The notes beneath the pieces are model-generated. The model was given only the letters and a program-made list of their open reading frames with translations, was not told the origin of the DNA and did no database searches. Made by a program: the position numbers and the translations under genes. From Micromonospora sp. U21 (lineage in GTDB: Bacteria > Actinomycetota > Actinomycetes > Mycobacteriales > Micromonosporaceae): a stretch of 64,000 bases of DNA. The stretch spans positions 1-64,000 of the forward strand of contig NZ_JAGPYK010000031.1 of the NCBI RefSeq assembly GCF_018070045.1, given 5' to 3'. Shown in pieces: positions 1 to 9,529 of the stretch (position 1 is the stretch's first letter; each line of letters opens with the position of its first letter).

Positions 1-105
1 TTGACCGACGCCGCGCAGACCGTGCAGGTCTCGGCCTACCCCGACGCCTACGCCCAGTGGGAACAGCAGGCCACCGACCTGGTCGCCCAGCACTGGAACA
101 GCTGA
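1..105 (+). CDS. C-terminal end of an unidentified protein (5' end outside window)
   Basis: Frame 1 is open from the first base and closes with TGA at 103-105, giving 34 residues ending in QHWNS. A perfect hairpin follows 27 bp downstream, which supports a real gene end here. The fragment is too short to assign to a family. The hydrophilic helical tail would suit the end of an extracellular binding protein, but that is a guess. Confidence 0.45.
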   Translation: MTDAAQTVQVSAYPDAYAQWEQQATDLVAQHWNS

Positions 106-131
106 CCCAAGCAGCACCTGCGTGACAGTGA

Positions 132-171
132 CCGCTGGCCGGCACCCCACCCCCGGGGCGCCGGCCAGCGG
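132..171 (+). terminator. Intrinsic terminator hairpin
   Basis: Perfect 12-bp inverted repeat (CCGCTGGCCGGC / GCCGGCCAGCGG) at 132-143 and 160-171, just after the stop at 105. It has no U-tract, as is usual in high-GC actinomycetes. Confidence 0.7.
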
Positions 172-509
172 CATGCGCACCACCGAACCGACCGGAGACT
201 GTCCAGGAGTTCCGGTCAGGGGTTGGGTGCTGGCCGGGGAATGACGGGGGCCGTCGGCTGGTTGTGGACAGTGTCGGTGTGACTCAGTGTCCCCGGGCCT
301 CACCTAATATTGCCGTCGCGGAATACCGTTTGGCCGGAGCCGCGTCGCGCCACTCGCCGAGAGGCGACCTGCACACCGACACCAGCGCCGCCCCCAGCCC
401 ACCGGCCGGGGGCGGCGCTGTCTGTGCCAGTTGCCGGTACCTCGGTTCGCGTACATGCCTCGGTTGACCTATGTTCATGGGGTCGCTCGCGTGGGAGGGG
501 GTGCCGGGG
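172..509. other. Gene-free stretch upstream of the formate dehydrogenase operon
   Basis: I see no convincing protein gene here. A perfect 12-bp hairpin (AGCGCCGCCCCC / GGGGGCGGCGCT, 384-395 and 408-419) lies about 90 bp before fdhA. It is a second terminator-like structure with no gene between it and the first, so a short non-coding transcript, or attenuation of the fdh leader, is possible. The operon promoter should be in this stretch, but no clear -35/-10 pair stands out. Confidence 0.4.
384..419 (+). terminator. Terminator-like hairpin before fdhA
   Basis: Perfect 12-bp stem with a 12-nt loop, ending 90 bp before the fdhA start codon. No open reading frame ends at it, so it could terminate a small RNA or act in the fdh leader. 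Confidence 0.5.
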
Positions 510-3500
510 ATGGGTCTGCGGACCTTCATCGAGGGTTGGCCGGTCTACCGGCAGCTCACCGGCACGGACCCACTGGGCCGGGGCACCGCGGCGCAGTCTG
601 CTCGGTCGGCGGGGTTGACCGCCCGCACCGAGGGCGCCGACAGTGTGGCCCGCTCGGTCTGCCCGTACTGCGCGGTGGGTTGCGGTCAGCGGGTGTTCGT
701 CAAGGACGGGCAGGTCAGCCAGATCGAGGGCGACCCGGACAGCCCGATCTCCCGGGGTCGGCTCTGCCCGAAGGGCGCGGCGAGCAAGAGCCTGGTGACC
801 AGCCCGCTGCGGCAGACGAAGGTTCGCTACCGCCGGCCGTACTCGACGCAGTGGGAGGACCTGGAGCTCGACACCGCGCTCGACATGATCGCCGACCGGA
901 TGCTCGCCGCCCGCGAGCAGACCTGGGAGGACGTCGACGGCGAGGGCCGGCCGCTCAACCGGACGTTGGGTATCTCCAGTCTGGGTGGGGCGACGCTGGA
1001 CAACGAGGAGAACTACCTCATCAAGAAGTTGTTCACCGCGATGGGGGCGCTCCAGATCGAGAACCAGGCCCGTATTTGACACTCCGCCACCGTCCCCGGT
1101 CTGGGGGCCAGCTTCGGTCGTGGCGGTGCGACGGATTTCCAGCAGGACATCGCCAACGCTGACGTCATCGTCATCCAGGGCTCCAACATGGCCGAGGCGC
1201 ACCCGGTGGGTTTCCAGTGGGTGATGGAGGCCAAGCGGCGCGGCGCGAAGGTGTTCCACGTCGACCCGCGGTTCACCCGGACCAGCGCGGTTGCGGACGT
1301 GTACCTCCCGATCCGGGCGGGCACCGACATCGCCCTGCTGGGCGGGGTGGTGCGCTACATCCTGGACAACGAGCTGGACTTCCGTGAGTACGTGCTGTCG
1401 TACACCAACGCGGCGACGATCGTCAGCGAGCAGTTCGCCGATACCGAGGACGGCGACGGCTTTTTCTCCGGCTTCGATCCCGAGACCGGCAGCTACGTTC
1501 AGGACAGCTGGCAGTACGAGGGGCACGAGGACTCGTCCGGCAGCGGGCACACCGCCAAGGAGCGGGACAGCGCCGCTGGGCTGGAGCACGAGTCGCACGG
1601 CGCGGAGGTGGGCGGGCAGACCCGTCGTGACGAGACGTTGCAGCATCCGCGCTGCGTCTACCAGATCCTCAAGCGGCACTTTGCCCGCTACACGCCCGAG
1701 ATGGTCGAGCGGGTGTGCGGCATTCCGCAGGAGAAGTTCCTGGAGCTGGCCGAGGCGTGGACGCGGAACTCCGGTCGGGAACGCACCGGAATGTTGATCT
1801 ACTCGGTGGGCTGGACCCAGCACAGTGTGGGCGTGCAGTACATCCGCACGGGCGCGATCATCCAGCTGCTGCTCGGCAACATGGGTCGCCCGGGCGGCGG
1901 CGTGATGGCGCTGCGGGGGCACGCCAGCATCCAGGGCTCGACGGACATCCCGACCCTGTTCAACCTGCTGCCGGGTTACCTGCCGATGCCGCACCACGCC
2001 GACCACCCCACGTTCGACGAGTGGGTGGACAGCATCCGGCACCCGGGGCAGAAGGGCTTCTGGGGCAACGCCCGCTCGTTCGCCGCCAGTCTCCTGAAGG
2101 CGTACTGGGGGGACGCGGCGACGCCGGAGAACGACTACTGCTACGGCTACCTTCCCCGGATGACCGGCGATCACGGCACCTACCAACAGGTGCTGAACAT
2201 GATCGATGGGAAGATCAAGGGGTACTTCCTGCTGGGCCAGAACCCGGCGGTCGGCTCGGCGCACGGTCGCGCGCAGCGCCTCGGCATGGCCAACCTCGAC
2301 TGGCTGGTGGTCCGCGACCTGTTCATGATCGAGAGCGCCACGTTCTGGCAGAACGGCCCCGAGGTGGCCACCGGCGAGATCGTGCCCGAAGAGTGCCGTA
2401 CGGAGGTGTTCTTCCTGCCTGCGGCCTCGCACGTGGAGAAGGAGGGCACGTTCACCCAGACGCAGCGGCTGTTGCAGTGGCGGGAGAAGGCCGTCGAGCC
2501 ACCAGGCGATGCCCGCTCCGAGTTGTGGTTCTTCTACCACCTGGGCCGCAAGCTGCGCGAGAAGCTGGCCGGCTCGGACCTGCCGCGCGACCGGGCGTTG
2601 CTCGACCTCACCTGGGACTACCCGACGCACGGCCCGCACGCGGAGCCGAGCGCCGAGTCGGTCCTGCGCGAGATCAACGGGTACGACGTGTCGACCGGCC
2701 GCCCACTGTCCTCGTTCGGTGAGGCCCGCGCGGACGGCTCCACCGCGATCGGCTGCTGGATCTACACCGGGGTGTACGCCGACGGGGTGAACCAGGCCGC
2801 CCGGCGCAAGTCGCGGCACGAGCAGGACTGGGTGGCCGCCGAGTGGGGTTGGGCCTGGCCGGCGAACCGGCGGATCCTCTACAACCGCGCGTCCGCCGAT
2901 CCGGACGGTAATCCGTGGAGTGAGCGCAAGAGGTACGTCTGGTGGGACCCGGACAAGGGCGAGTGGACCGGCTACGACGTGCCGGACTTCGAGAAGACCA
3001 AACCACCGTCGTACCGGCCGCCGCCCGGCGCGTCTGGCACGGAGGGCATCGCCGGCGACGACCCCTTCATCATGCAGGGCGACGGTAAGGGCTGGCTGTA
3101 CGCGCCGAGCGGAGTCCTGGACGGGCCGATGCCGACCCACTACGAGCCGGCGGAGTCGCCGGTGCGCAACCCGCTGTACCGGCAGCAGGCCAACCCGACC
3201 CGCAAGACGTACGCGCACCCGGTGAACTCGGTGAATCCGAGCCCGCCGGAGGAGCACAGTCAGGTCTTCCCGTACGTGTTCACGGTCAGCCGGCTCACCG
3301 AACACCACACCGCCGGCGGAATGAGCCGGACGGTCCGTCCGCTAGCGGAGTTGCAACCGGAGATGTTCGTCGAGGTGTCCCCGGAGTTGGCGGCCGAACG
3401 TGGGCTGGCGCACCTGGACTGGGCGCACCTGGTCAGCGGCCGCGCGGTGATCGAGGCGAAGGTACTGGTGACCGACCGGCTCACGCCGCTGCGGGTGGAT

Positions 3501-3782
3501 GGCCGGATCATCCACCAGGTGTGGTTGCCGTACCACTTCGGGTTCGAGGGTCTGGTGACCGGCGACTCGGCCAACGACCTGTTCGGCATCAGCCTCGACC
3601 CCAACGTCCTGATCCAGGAGAGCAAGGTCGGCACCTGCGACGTCCGGCCCGGCCGCCGGCCCACCGGGACGGCGCTGCTCGACCTGGTGGCCGAGTATCA
3701 GCGGCGAGCGGGGATCACCCCGGGCCGCAACGCCCCGGTGGTCACCACCGACAGCTACGGGGAGGGGCGCGGTGATTCCTGA
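510..3782 (+). CDS. fdhA: Formate dehydrogenase alpha subunit, selenocysteine-containing
   Basis: Catalytic molybdopterin (bis-MGD) subunit oxidising formate to CO2. The frame is broken only by TGA at 1077-1079, in the context NQARI-U-HSATV, where this family has selenocysteine followed by a conserved His. Reading through gives about 1090 residues, normal for the FDH-N/O type. Sec is residue 190. The N-terminal 4Fe-4S ligands are C51, C54, C58 and C86 (CPYCAVGC ... GRLCPKG). ATG 510 is chosen because GGGAGGGG lies at 493-500 and the MGLRTFIEGWPVY start is shared by actinobacterial relatives; ATG 471 has no ribosome site. No twin-arginine signal is visible, unlike exported FDH-N, which suggests a cytoplasmic active site. 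Overlaps fdhB by 11 nt. Confidence 0.95.
1080..1126 (+). promoter_or_regulatory. Bacterial SECIS element of fdhA
   Basis: The hairpin directly after the UGA has an apical loop GGTCT at 1098-1102 closed by TCCCC/GGGGG (1093-1097 with 1103-1107). An outer stem CCGCCAC/GTGGCGG (1084-1090 with 1120-1126) can also form. The loop begins 18 nt after the UGA, the same spacing and the same GGUCU loop as I recall for E. coli fdhF. It should be bound by SelB, encoded downstream. Confidence 0.85.
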
Positions 3783-4938
3783 TCCGAACAGCCTGTACGG
3801 GCCGCTGGACCCGGCGCCGGACGCCGGTTGGTCGACCGCGCCGCCACGGATGGGGTTCTTCACCGACACCAGCGTCTGCATCGGCTGCAAGGCCTGCGAG
3901 GTCGCGTGCAAGGAGTGGAACGGGGTGCCCGGTTCCGGCCTGGACCTGCTGGGCATGTCGTACGACAACACCGGCGCGCTGACCGCGAACTCGTGGCGGC
4001 ACGTCGCGTTCATCGAGCAGCCCCGCCCGGCCAGGCACCGCACGCCGCCGTTCGAGGGGACGCCGACCGACGGTCCGGTCAGCGCCGCGTCGGCGGCCGT
4101 GGCGGCCGGCACCAGCGGGCGCACCGGCACCGAACCTGGATTGCCGACCGGTGCACCGTCGGCCGCCGCCCGGATGGCCAGGGGTGGGCCGACCGACGTG
4201 CTCGGCGCCCCGATCGCCGCTGGGCCCGGAGGCGGTCGCCCGATCGCCGCAGTCCCAGGGGACAACGGCCCGATCGCCGCCGACCTGGGCGACGGTAGCT
4301 CGGGGCCGCAGTTCCTCGGCATGCCGGGTGCGCAGCCGCCGGGTCGGGGTGCCGGCGCGGAGGGGCGTACGGATTTCCGTTGGCTGATGATGTCGGATGT
4401 GTGCAAGCACTGCACGCACGCGGCGTGTCTGGACGTGTGCCCGACCGGCTCGTTGTTCCGGACCGAGTTCGGCACGGTGGTGGTGCAGGAGGACATCTGC
4501 AACGGCTGTGGTTACTGCATCTCCGCCTGTCCGTACGGGGTGATCGATCAGCGTAAGGACGACGGTCGGGCGTGGAAGTGCACGCTCTGCTACGACCGGC
4601 TCGGCGCCGGGATGACCCCGGCGTGTGCGCAGGCGTGCCCGACGGAGTCGATCCAGTACGGGCCCCTCGACGAGCTGCGGGAGCGCGCCGCGACGCGGGT
4701 GGCGACCCTGCACGAACGGGGAGTTCCCGAGGCGCGGCTGTACGGGCACGACCCGAACGACGGCGTCGGTGGTGACGGGGCGTTCTTCCTCCTGCTGGAC
4801 GAGCCGGAGGTGTACGGCCTGCCGCCGGACCCGATCGTGACCACCCGCGACCTGCCGGCCATGTGGAAACGCGCCGGCCTCGCGGCCCTCGCCATGGCGG
4901 CGGCCACCGTCGCCGCGTTCGTCGGAGGTTCCTCGTGA
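3772..4938 (+). CDS. fdhB: Formate dehydrogenase iron-sulfur (beta) subunit with C-terminal membrane anchor
   Basis: Electron-transfer subunit carrying four 4Fe-4S clusters. Motifs seen: CIGCKACEVAC (residues 36-46), CKHCTHAACLDVC (211-223), CNGCGYCISAC, and CTLCYDRL with a downstream CAQAC. A hydrophobic helix rich in Ala and Val near the C-terminus matches the membrane anchor of FdnH. GTG 3772 follows GGGGAGG and overlaps the fdhA end, so the subunits are translationally coupled. Odd feature: residues about 85-198, between the first and second cysteine motifs, are a Gly/Pro/Ala-rich low-complexity insert containing three PIAA repeats, which makes the protein longer (388 residues) than typical FdnH. 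Confidence 0.92.
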   Translation: MIPDPNSLYGPLDPAPDAGWSTAPPRMGFFTDTSVCIGCKACEVACKEWNGVPGSGLDLLGMSYDNTGALTANSWRHVAFIEQPRPARHRTPPFEGTPTDGPVSAASAAVAAGTSGRTGTEPGLPTGAPSAAARMARGGPTDVLGAPIAAGPGGGRPIAAVPGDNGPIAADLGDGSSGPQFLGMPGAQPPGRGAGAEGRTDFRWLMMSDVCKHCTHAACLDVCPTGSLFRTEFGTVVVQEDICNGCGYCISACPYGVIDQRKDDGRAWKCTLCYDRLGAGMTPACAQACPTESIQYGPLDELRERAATRVATLHERGVPEARLYGHDPNDGVGGDGAFFLLLDEPEVYGLPPDPIVTTRDLPAMWKRAGLAALAMAAATVAAFVGGSS

Positions 4939-6107
4939 GTCCGCACCGCCCCGAGGTGGGCGACCTGTTCCGCCGCTTCCGCGACCGGCTGGCCGCCGAG
5001 TGCAGCGACCGGCTGGACCTCCCGGCGCGGCCGGAGGCGCGCGTCCACGACGGCCCGACCGACGCGAGCCTGACCGCGCAGCCGCAGCGGAACGCCGAGC
5101 ACACCGGCCGGCGGACGGGCCGGCGGGGCGGTCGTCGCGGTGGCGGCGAGGAGCTGCGGGTGCCGGAGGCCGAGTTCACCTCGTACTACGGCCGGCCGGT
5201 GCTGAAGGCGCCGGTCTGGAAATGGGACATCGCCGCGTACCTGTTCACCGGCGGCCTGGCAGCCGGCTCGTCGCTGCTCGCCGCGGGTGGGCAGCTCACC
5301 GGCCGACCGACACTGCGCCGTGCCGGCCGGGTCACCGCGCTGGCAGCCGTCAGCGCCAGCGCCGTCTTCCTGGTCAGGGACCTGGGCCGACCGGCCCGGT
5401 TCCACCACATGCTCCGGATCGCCAAGCCGACCTCGCCGATGTCGATGGGCACCTGGATCCTCACCGCCTTCGGGCCGGCGGCCGGGGTCGCCGCGATCGC
5501 CGAGGCGGCCGGCTGGCTGCCCCGGCACGGGCCGCTCGGACTGGTCCGTCGGGCGCTGCCGCCAGTCGGGCACGCCGCCGGGCTGCTCGCCGCCGGCACC
5601 GCGCCCGCGCTGGCCACGTACACCGGGGTGCTGCTCGCCGACACGGCCGTGCCGTCGTGGCACGAGGCGTACCCGGAGTTGCCGGTCATCTTCGCGGGCA
5701 GCGCGCTGGCCAGCGGCGCGGGCGTGGGTCTGCTCGCCGCGCCGCCGGCCGAGGCCGGGCCGGCCCGCCGGATGGCGGTGGCCGGCGCGGCCCTGGAGCT
5801 GTTCGGCGCGCACCGGGTGGAGACCCGCCTCGGCCTGCTCAGCGAGCCCTACCGGCGGGGCCGGCCGGGTCGGTTGCTGCGCGCCGGTCGACTGCTGACC
5901 GCCGCCGGGGTGGTCGGCGCGCTGCTCGGGCGGCGCAGCCGGGTGGTCGGCGCGTTCTCCGGCGCCACGCTGCTGGCCGCCTCGGTCGCGACCCGGTTCG
6001 GCATCTTCTACGGCGGCGTCGCCTCCGCCCGCGACCCTCGCTACACGGTGGTGCCGCAGCGCGAGCGGCTCGAAGCCCGGCGGACCCGGGGCGGATCTGT
6101 CACCTGA
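4935..6107 (+). CDS. NrfD/PsrC-type membrane subunit of formate dehydrogenase
   Basis: Predicted quinone-side integral membrane subunit. GTG 4935 overlaps the fdhB stop by 4 nt (GTGA) behind GGAGG at 4924-4928. The 390-residue product has a charged N-terminal extension of about 85 residues, rich in Arg and Gly, then FTSYYGRPVLKAPVWKWDIA, the start typical of NrfD proteins, and multiple hydrophobic helices. It replaces the cytochrome b556 gamma subunit found in FDH-N. Electrons probably pass from the beta subunit to the quinone pool, which is inference from the family. Confidence 0.85.
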   Translation: MSPHRPEVGDLFRRFRDRLAAECSDRLDLPARPEARVHDGPTDASLTAQPQRNAEHTGRRTGRRGGRRGGGEELRVPEAEFTSYYGRPVLKAPVWKWDIAAYLFTGGLAAGSSLLAAGGQLTGRPTLRRAGRVTALAAVSASAVFLVRDLGRPARFHHMLRIAKPTSPMSMGTWILTAFGPAAGVAAIAEAAGWLPRHGPLGLVRRALPPVGHAAGLLAAGTAPALATYTGVLLADTAVPSWHEAYPELPVIFAGSALASGAGVGLLAAPPAEAGPARRMAVAGAALELFGAHRVETRLGLLSEPYRRGRPGRLLRAGRLLTAAGVVGALLGRRSRVVGAFSGATLLAASVATRFGIFYGGVASARDPRYTVVPQRERLEARRTRGGSVT

Positions 6108-6145
6108 CCGGGCGGCCCCGCTCGTGCTGTGATCGAATGTCCGAT

Positions 6146-6241
6146 GGAGGCGTTCAGGCGGCTGGTGCCCCTCCCGGTCTTCAAAACCGGTGTGGTCCGG
6201 GACCCGGGCCAGGCGGGTTCGATTCCCGTCCGTCTCCGCCA
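6146..6241 (+). tRNA. selC: tRNA-Sec (anticodon TCA)
   Basis: 96-nt sequence ending in encoded GCCA. The anticodon arm is CCGGT-CTTCAAA-ACCGG with anticodon TCA at 6181-6183, reading UGA. The acceptor stem GGAGGCG pairs with CGTCTCC, and the T-arm stem GGCGGG pairs with CCCGTC around TTCGATT, giving the 13-bp acceptor/T stack of bacterial tRNA-Sec. The variable arm is long and GC-rich (about 6193-6212). It lies between fdh and selA on the same strand. Confidence 0.95.
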
Positions 6242-6263
6242 ACAGGCGGCAGGAGATGACGCG

Positions 6264-7568
6264 ATGGGCGACGGCCCGGTGGACCCGCGACGTCGGGTGC
6301 CCCGCACCGACACGCTGCTCGCCGACCCCCGGTTGGCCGCGGCCATCGCGACGCTCGGCCGAGACCGGGTCAAGGCGGTCGTCAGCCGGGCGCAGGAGCG
6401 GGCCCGCCACGGCGAGATCGGCCCCGACGAGGTTCGTGACGTCGCCGTCGCCGCGCTGCCGGCGCCCGGCCCCCGCGCGGTGCTCAACGCCACCGGCGTC
6501 GTGCTGCACACCAACCTGGGCCGGGCGCCGTTGTCGCCCACCGCGGTCGCCGCGGTCGTGGCCGCCGCCGGGCACACCGATGTGGAGCTGGACCTGAGCA
6601 CCGGGCGGCGGGCCCGCCGCGGCCGCGACGCGCTCGACGCGCTGGCCGCTGCCGTACCGGACGCGGGCGCCGTGCACGTGGTCAACAACGGCGCCGCCGC
6701 CCTGGTGCTGGCCGCCACCGCGTTGGCCGCCGGCCGGGAGATCGTGGTCAGCCGGGGCGAGCTGGTCGAGATCGGTGACGGTTTCCGCCTGCCCGATCTG
6801 CTGGAGAGCACCGGTGCCCGGCTGCGGGAGGTGGGCACCACCAACCGCACCACGCTCGCCGACTACGCCGCCGCGCTCGGCCCGCAGACCGGCTTCGTGC
6901 TCAAGGTGCACCCGTCGAACTTCCAGGTCACCGGCTTCACCTCGGCCACCCCGGTACGGCAGCTGGCCACCCTTGGCGTGCCGGTGGTCGCCGACATCGG
7001 CTCCGGGCTGCTCGCCCCGGATCCACTGCTGCCCGACGAGCCGGACGCGGCCGGCACCCTGCGTGCCGGCGCCACGCTGGTCACCGCCAGCGGCGACAAG
7101 CTGCTCGGCGGCCCGCAGGCGGGGCTGCTGCTCGGCGACGCCGAGTTGGTCGACCGGCTGCGCCGTCATCCGCTGGCCCGGGCGCTGCGCGTGGACAAAC
7201 TCGCCCTGGCCGCCCTGGCTGCCACCCTGCACCGCCCGGACACGCCGACCCGGACGGCGCTGCACGCCGACCCCGGCACCCTGCGCCAGCGCGTGGAGCG
7301 GCTGCGTGACCGGCTCGGTGCGGACGGCCGCAAGGCGGAGGTGGTGCCGGCGGTCGCCGTGGTCGGCGGCGGCGGCGCCCCCGGCGTGGAGCTGGACTCG
7401 TGGGCGCTGAGCCTGCCCGAGCGGTACGCCGCGCCGCTGCGCACCGGCGACCAACCGGTGCTCGGCCGGGTGGTGCGTGGCCGGCTCCTGCTCGACCTGC
7501 GCTGCGTACCCGCCGCCGACGACGAGGCGGTCCGGGCGGCCGTGCTGCGCGTACCCGGGGACGACTGA
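6264..7568 (+). CDS. selA: L-seryl-tRNA(Sec) selenium transferase SelA
   Basis: PLP enzyme converting Ser-tRNA(Sec) to Sec-tRNA(Sec) with selenophosphate. The 434-residue product has the family motifs NATGVVLHTNLGRAPL near residue 75 and SGDKLLGGPQAG, where K279 is the PLP-binding lysine. The ORF stays open upstream through selC, but ATG 6264 with AGGAG at 6251-6255 is the only start that leaves the tRNA intact. selB begins 2 nt after the stop. Confidence 0.95.
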   Translation: MGDGPVDPRRRVPRTDTLLADPRLAAAIATLGRDRVKAVVSRAQERARHGEIGPDEVRDVAVAALPAPGPRAVLNATGVVLHTNLGRAPLSPTAVAAVVAAAGHTDVELDLSTGRRARRGRDALDALAAAVPDAGAVHVVNNGAAALVLAATALAAGREIVVSRGELVEIGDGFRLPDLLESTGARLREVGTTNRTTLADYAAALGPQTGFVLKVHPSNFQVTGFTSATPVRQLATLGVPVVADIGSGLLAPDPLLPDEPDAAGTLRAGATLVTASGDKLLGGPQAGLLLGDAELVDRLRRHPLARALRVDKLALAALAATLHRPDTPTRTALHADPGTLRQRVERLRDRLGADGRKAEVVPAVAVVGGGGAPGVELDSWALSLPERYAAPLRTGDQPVLGRVVRGRLLLDLRCVPAADDEAVRAAVLRVPGDD

Positions 7569-7570
7569 CC

Positions 7571-9325
7571 GTGTTCGTCGTCGCCACCGCCGGGCACGTC
7601 GACCACGGCAAGTCGACCCTGGTCCGGGCGCTGACCGGGATGGAGCCCGACCGGTGGGCCGAGGAACGCCGCCGGGGGATGACCATCGACCTGGGCTTCG
7701 CCTGGACGACCCTGCCGTCCGGCGGCACGGTCGCGTTCGTCGACGTACCCGGGCACGAGCGGTTCGTGCCGAACATGCTCGCCGGGGTCGGCCCCGTGCC
7801 GGCGGCGTTGATCGTGGTGGCCGCCGACGAGGGATGGATGCCGCAGTCCGCCGAGCACCTGGCGGCGCTGGACGCGCTCGGCGTCTCGTACGGCCTGGTG
7901 GCGGTGACCCGCGCGGACCTGGCCGATCCGGGGTCCGCGACGGCCCGGGCCCGGGCCGAGATCGCGGCGACGAGTCTCGGCGCGGTGGAGACGGTGGCGG
8001 TCAGCGGGCTGACCGGCGCCGGCCTGCCGGAGCTGCGCGCCGCCCTGGATCGGCTCGCCGCCCGGCTGCCGGCCCCCACGGTGGACGATCCGGTCCGGTT
8101 CTGGGTCGACCGCAGCTTCACGGTGCGGGGCAGCGGCACCGTGGTCACCGGCACCCTCGGCGCGGGTCGGTTGCGGGTCGGCGACGAGTTGGAGCTGGCC
8201 GGCGGAGACGATCCGGTCCGGGTCCGCGGCCTGCACTCGCTCGGCCAGGCCCGGCCCGAGGCGACGGCGGTGGCCCGGGTGGCGGTCAACCTGCGCGGTA
8301 CGCCCCGCGACCGGCTGGGCCGCGGCGACGCGCTGCTCACCCCGGGCCGGTTCCACCGCACCGACCTCGTCGACGTCCGGCTCAGCGGCGACCCGGCGGC
8401 CGGCCTGCCGGCCACCCTCACCCTGCACGTGGGGTCGGCGGCGGTGCCGGTGCGGGTCCGCCCGCTCGGCCCGGACACGGTCCGGCTCCGGCTGGCCCGC
8501 CCGCTGCCCCTGCTGGTCGGCGACCGGGCGTTGCTGCGCGATCCGGGCCGGCACCACGTGGCCGGCGGGGTGCGGGTGCTGGACGTGGCCCCGCCGCCAC
8601 TGGCCCGCCGTGGCGCCGCCGCCGCCCGCGCGCAGGTCCTCGCCGCCCTGGACGGCCGGCCCGACCTGGCCGGGGAACTGCGTCGCCGCCGGCTCGTCCG
8701 GGCCGGCACGCTGATCCGGATGGGTGTGCCGGTGCACGCCGCGCCGGTGGCGGGTGACTGGCTGGCCGATCCGGGGCACTGGGGGCGACTCGGCGACCAG
8801 CTGACCGAGGAGGTGGCCCGCTACGCCCGGGAGCACCCGCTGGAGCCGGGGATGCCCGTGGACGCCCTGCGCCAGCGTCTCGCCCTGCCCGACCGGGTGC
8901 TGGTCGAGGCGCTGGTCCGGCCGCCGCTGCGGATCCACGCCGGCCGGGTCGGTGCGGCGAGCACCGGCGTGCTGCCCGAGCCGCTGGCCCGGGCCGTGCA
9001 GCGGGTCCGCGCCGAGTACGCCGACCGACCGTTCCGCGCCCCGGAAGCTGACCGCCTCGTGGACCTGGGGCTGGGCCCCCGGGAGATCGGGGCCGCGGTG
9101 CGCGCCGGTGCGCTGCTGCGGCTGGCCGACACCGTGGTGCTGCTGCCCGACGCGCTCGACGAGGCGGTCCGGGTGCTGGCCGGGCTGCCCCAGCCGTTCA
9201 CCCTCTCCGCGGCCCGGCAGGCGTTGGACACCACCCGCCGGGTGGCGGTGCCGCTGCTGGAGCTGCTCGACCGCCGGGGCGCGACCCGCCGGCTGCCCGA
9301 CGACGCCCGGATCGTCGTCACCTGA
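7571..9325 (+). CDS. selB: Selenocysteine-specific elongation factor SelB
   Basis: GTPase delivering Sec-tRNA(Sec) to the ribosome at SECIS-marked UGA codons. GTG 7571 gives a 584-residue protein beginning FVVATAGHVDHGKST (G1 loop, residues 8-16). DVPGHERFVPNML (G3) and a TRADLADP segment near the G4 position follow, then EF-Tu-like beta barrels, then a C-terminal winged-helix part (about residues 380-584) that should bind the SECIS hairpin in fdhA. Last gene of the fdh-sel cassette. Confidence 0.95.
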   Translation: MFVVATAGHVDHGKSTLVRALTGMEPDRWAEERRRGMTIDLGFAWTTLPSGGTVAFVDVPGHERFVPNMLAGVGPVPAALIVVAADEGWMPQSAEHLAALDALGVSYGLVAVTRADLADPGSATARARAEIAATSLGAVETVAVSGLTGAGLPELRAALDRLAARLPAPTVDDPVRFWVDRSFTVRGSGTVVTGTLGAGRLRVGDELELAGGDDPVRVRGLHSLGQARPEATAVARVAVNLRGTPRDRLGRGDALLTPGRFHRTDLVDVRLSGDPAAGLPATLTLHVGSAAVPVRVRPLGPDTVRLRLARPLPLLVGDRALLRDPGRHHVAGGVRVLDVAPPPLARRGAAAARAQVLAALDGRPDLAGELRRRRLVRAGTLIRMGVPVHAAPVAGDWLADPGHWGRLGDQLTEEVARYAREHPLEPGMPVDALRQRLALPDRVLVEALVRPPLRIHAGRVGAASTGVLPEPLARAVQRVRAEYADRPFRAPEADRLVDLGLGPREIGAAVRAGALLRLADTVVLLPDALDEAVRVLAGLPQPFTLSAARQALDTTRRVAVPLLELLDRRGATRRLPDDARIVVT

Positions 9326-9529
9326 GCGGACCGTCCGCCACCCGCACCGCGGGCCCGTGTTCGGGGTCGGGAATCCCGAGCCGACGGTTGACGCCGTGTG
9401 ACGCGAGGGGAAGGGATGGCCCAGCTGTCCCCGTCGCGGCCGTTCGGTGGCCGGTGGCACTACGTCGCTGACGCGGTGGTGCCGGGCTAATGGGCATCCG
9501 GGGCGGCTACGGTCACCTACGGTGACGCC

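Noticed and set aside
1077..1079. Premature stop making fdhA a pseudogene
   Set aside because: TGA is at the known Sec position, followed by His, a SECIS loop and a complete selC-selA-selB set.
300..3308. 1002-codon open frame on the minus strand opposite fdhA
   Set aside because: It is an antisense shadow of fdhA with Arg/Val/Leu-rich composition and no domains; long antisense frames are common at this GC content.
6129..6263. Upstream extension of selA to ATG 6129
   Set aside because: It would run through the entire tRNA-Sec gene; ATG 6264 has AGGAG and leaves selC intact.
4590..7454. 954-codon minus-strand frame over fdhB-fdhC-selC-selA
   Set aside because: It crosses a tRNA gene and three well-identified genes; composition is Gly/Arg/Val-rich without motifs.
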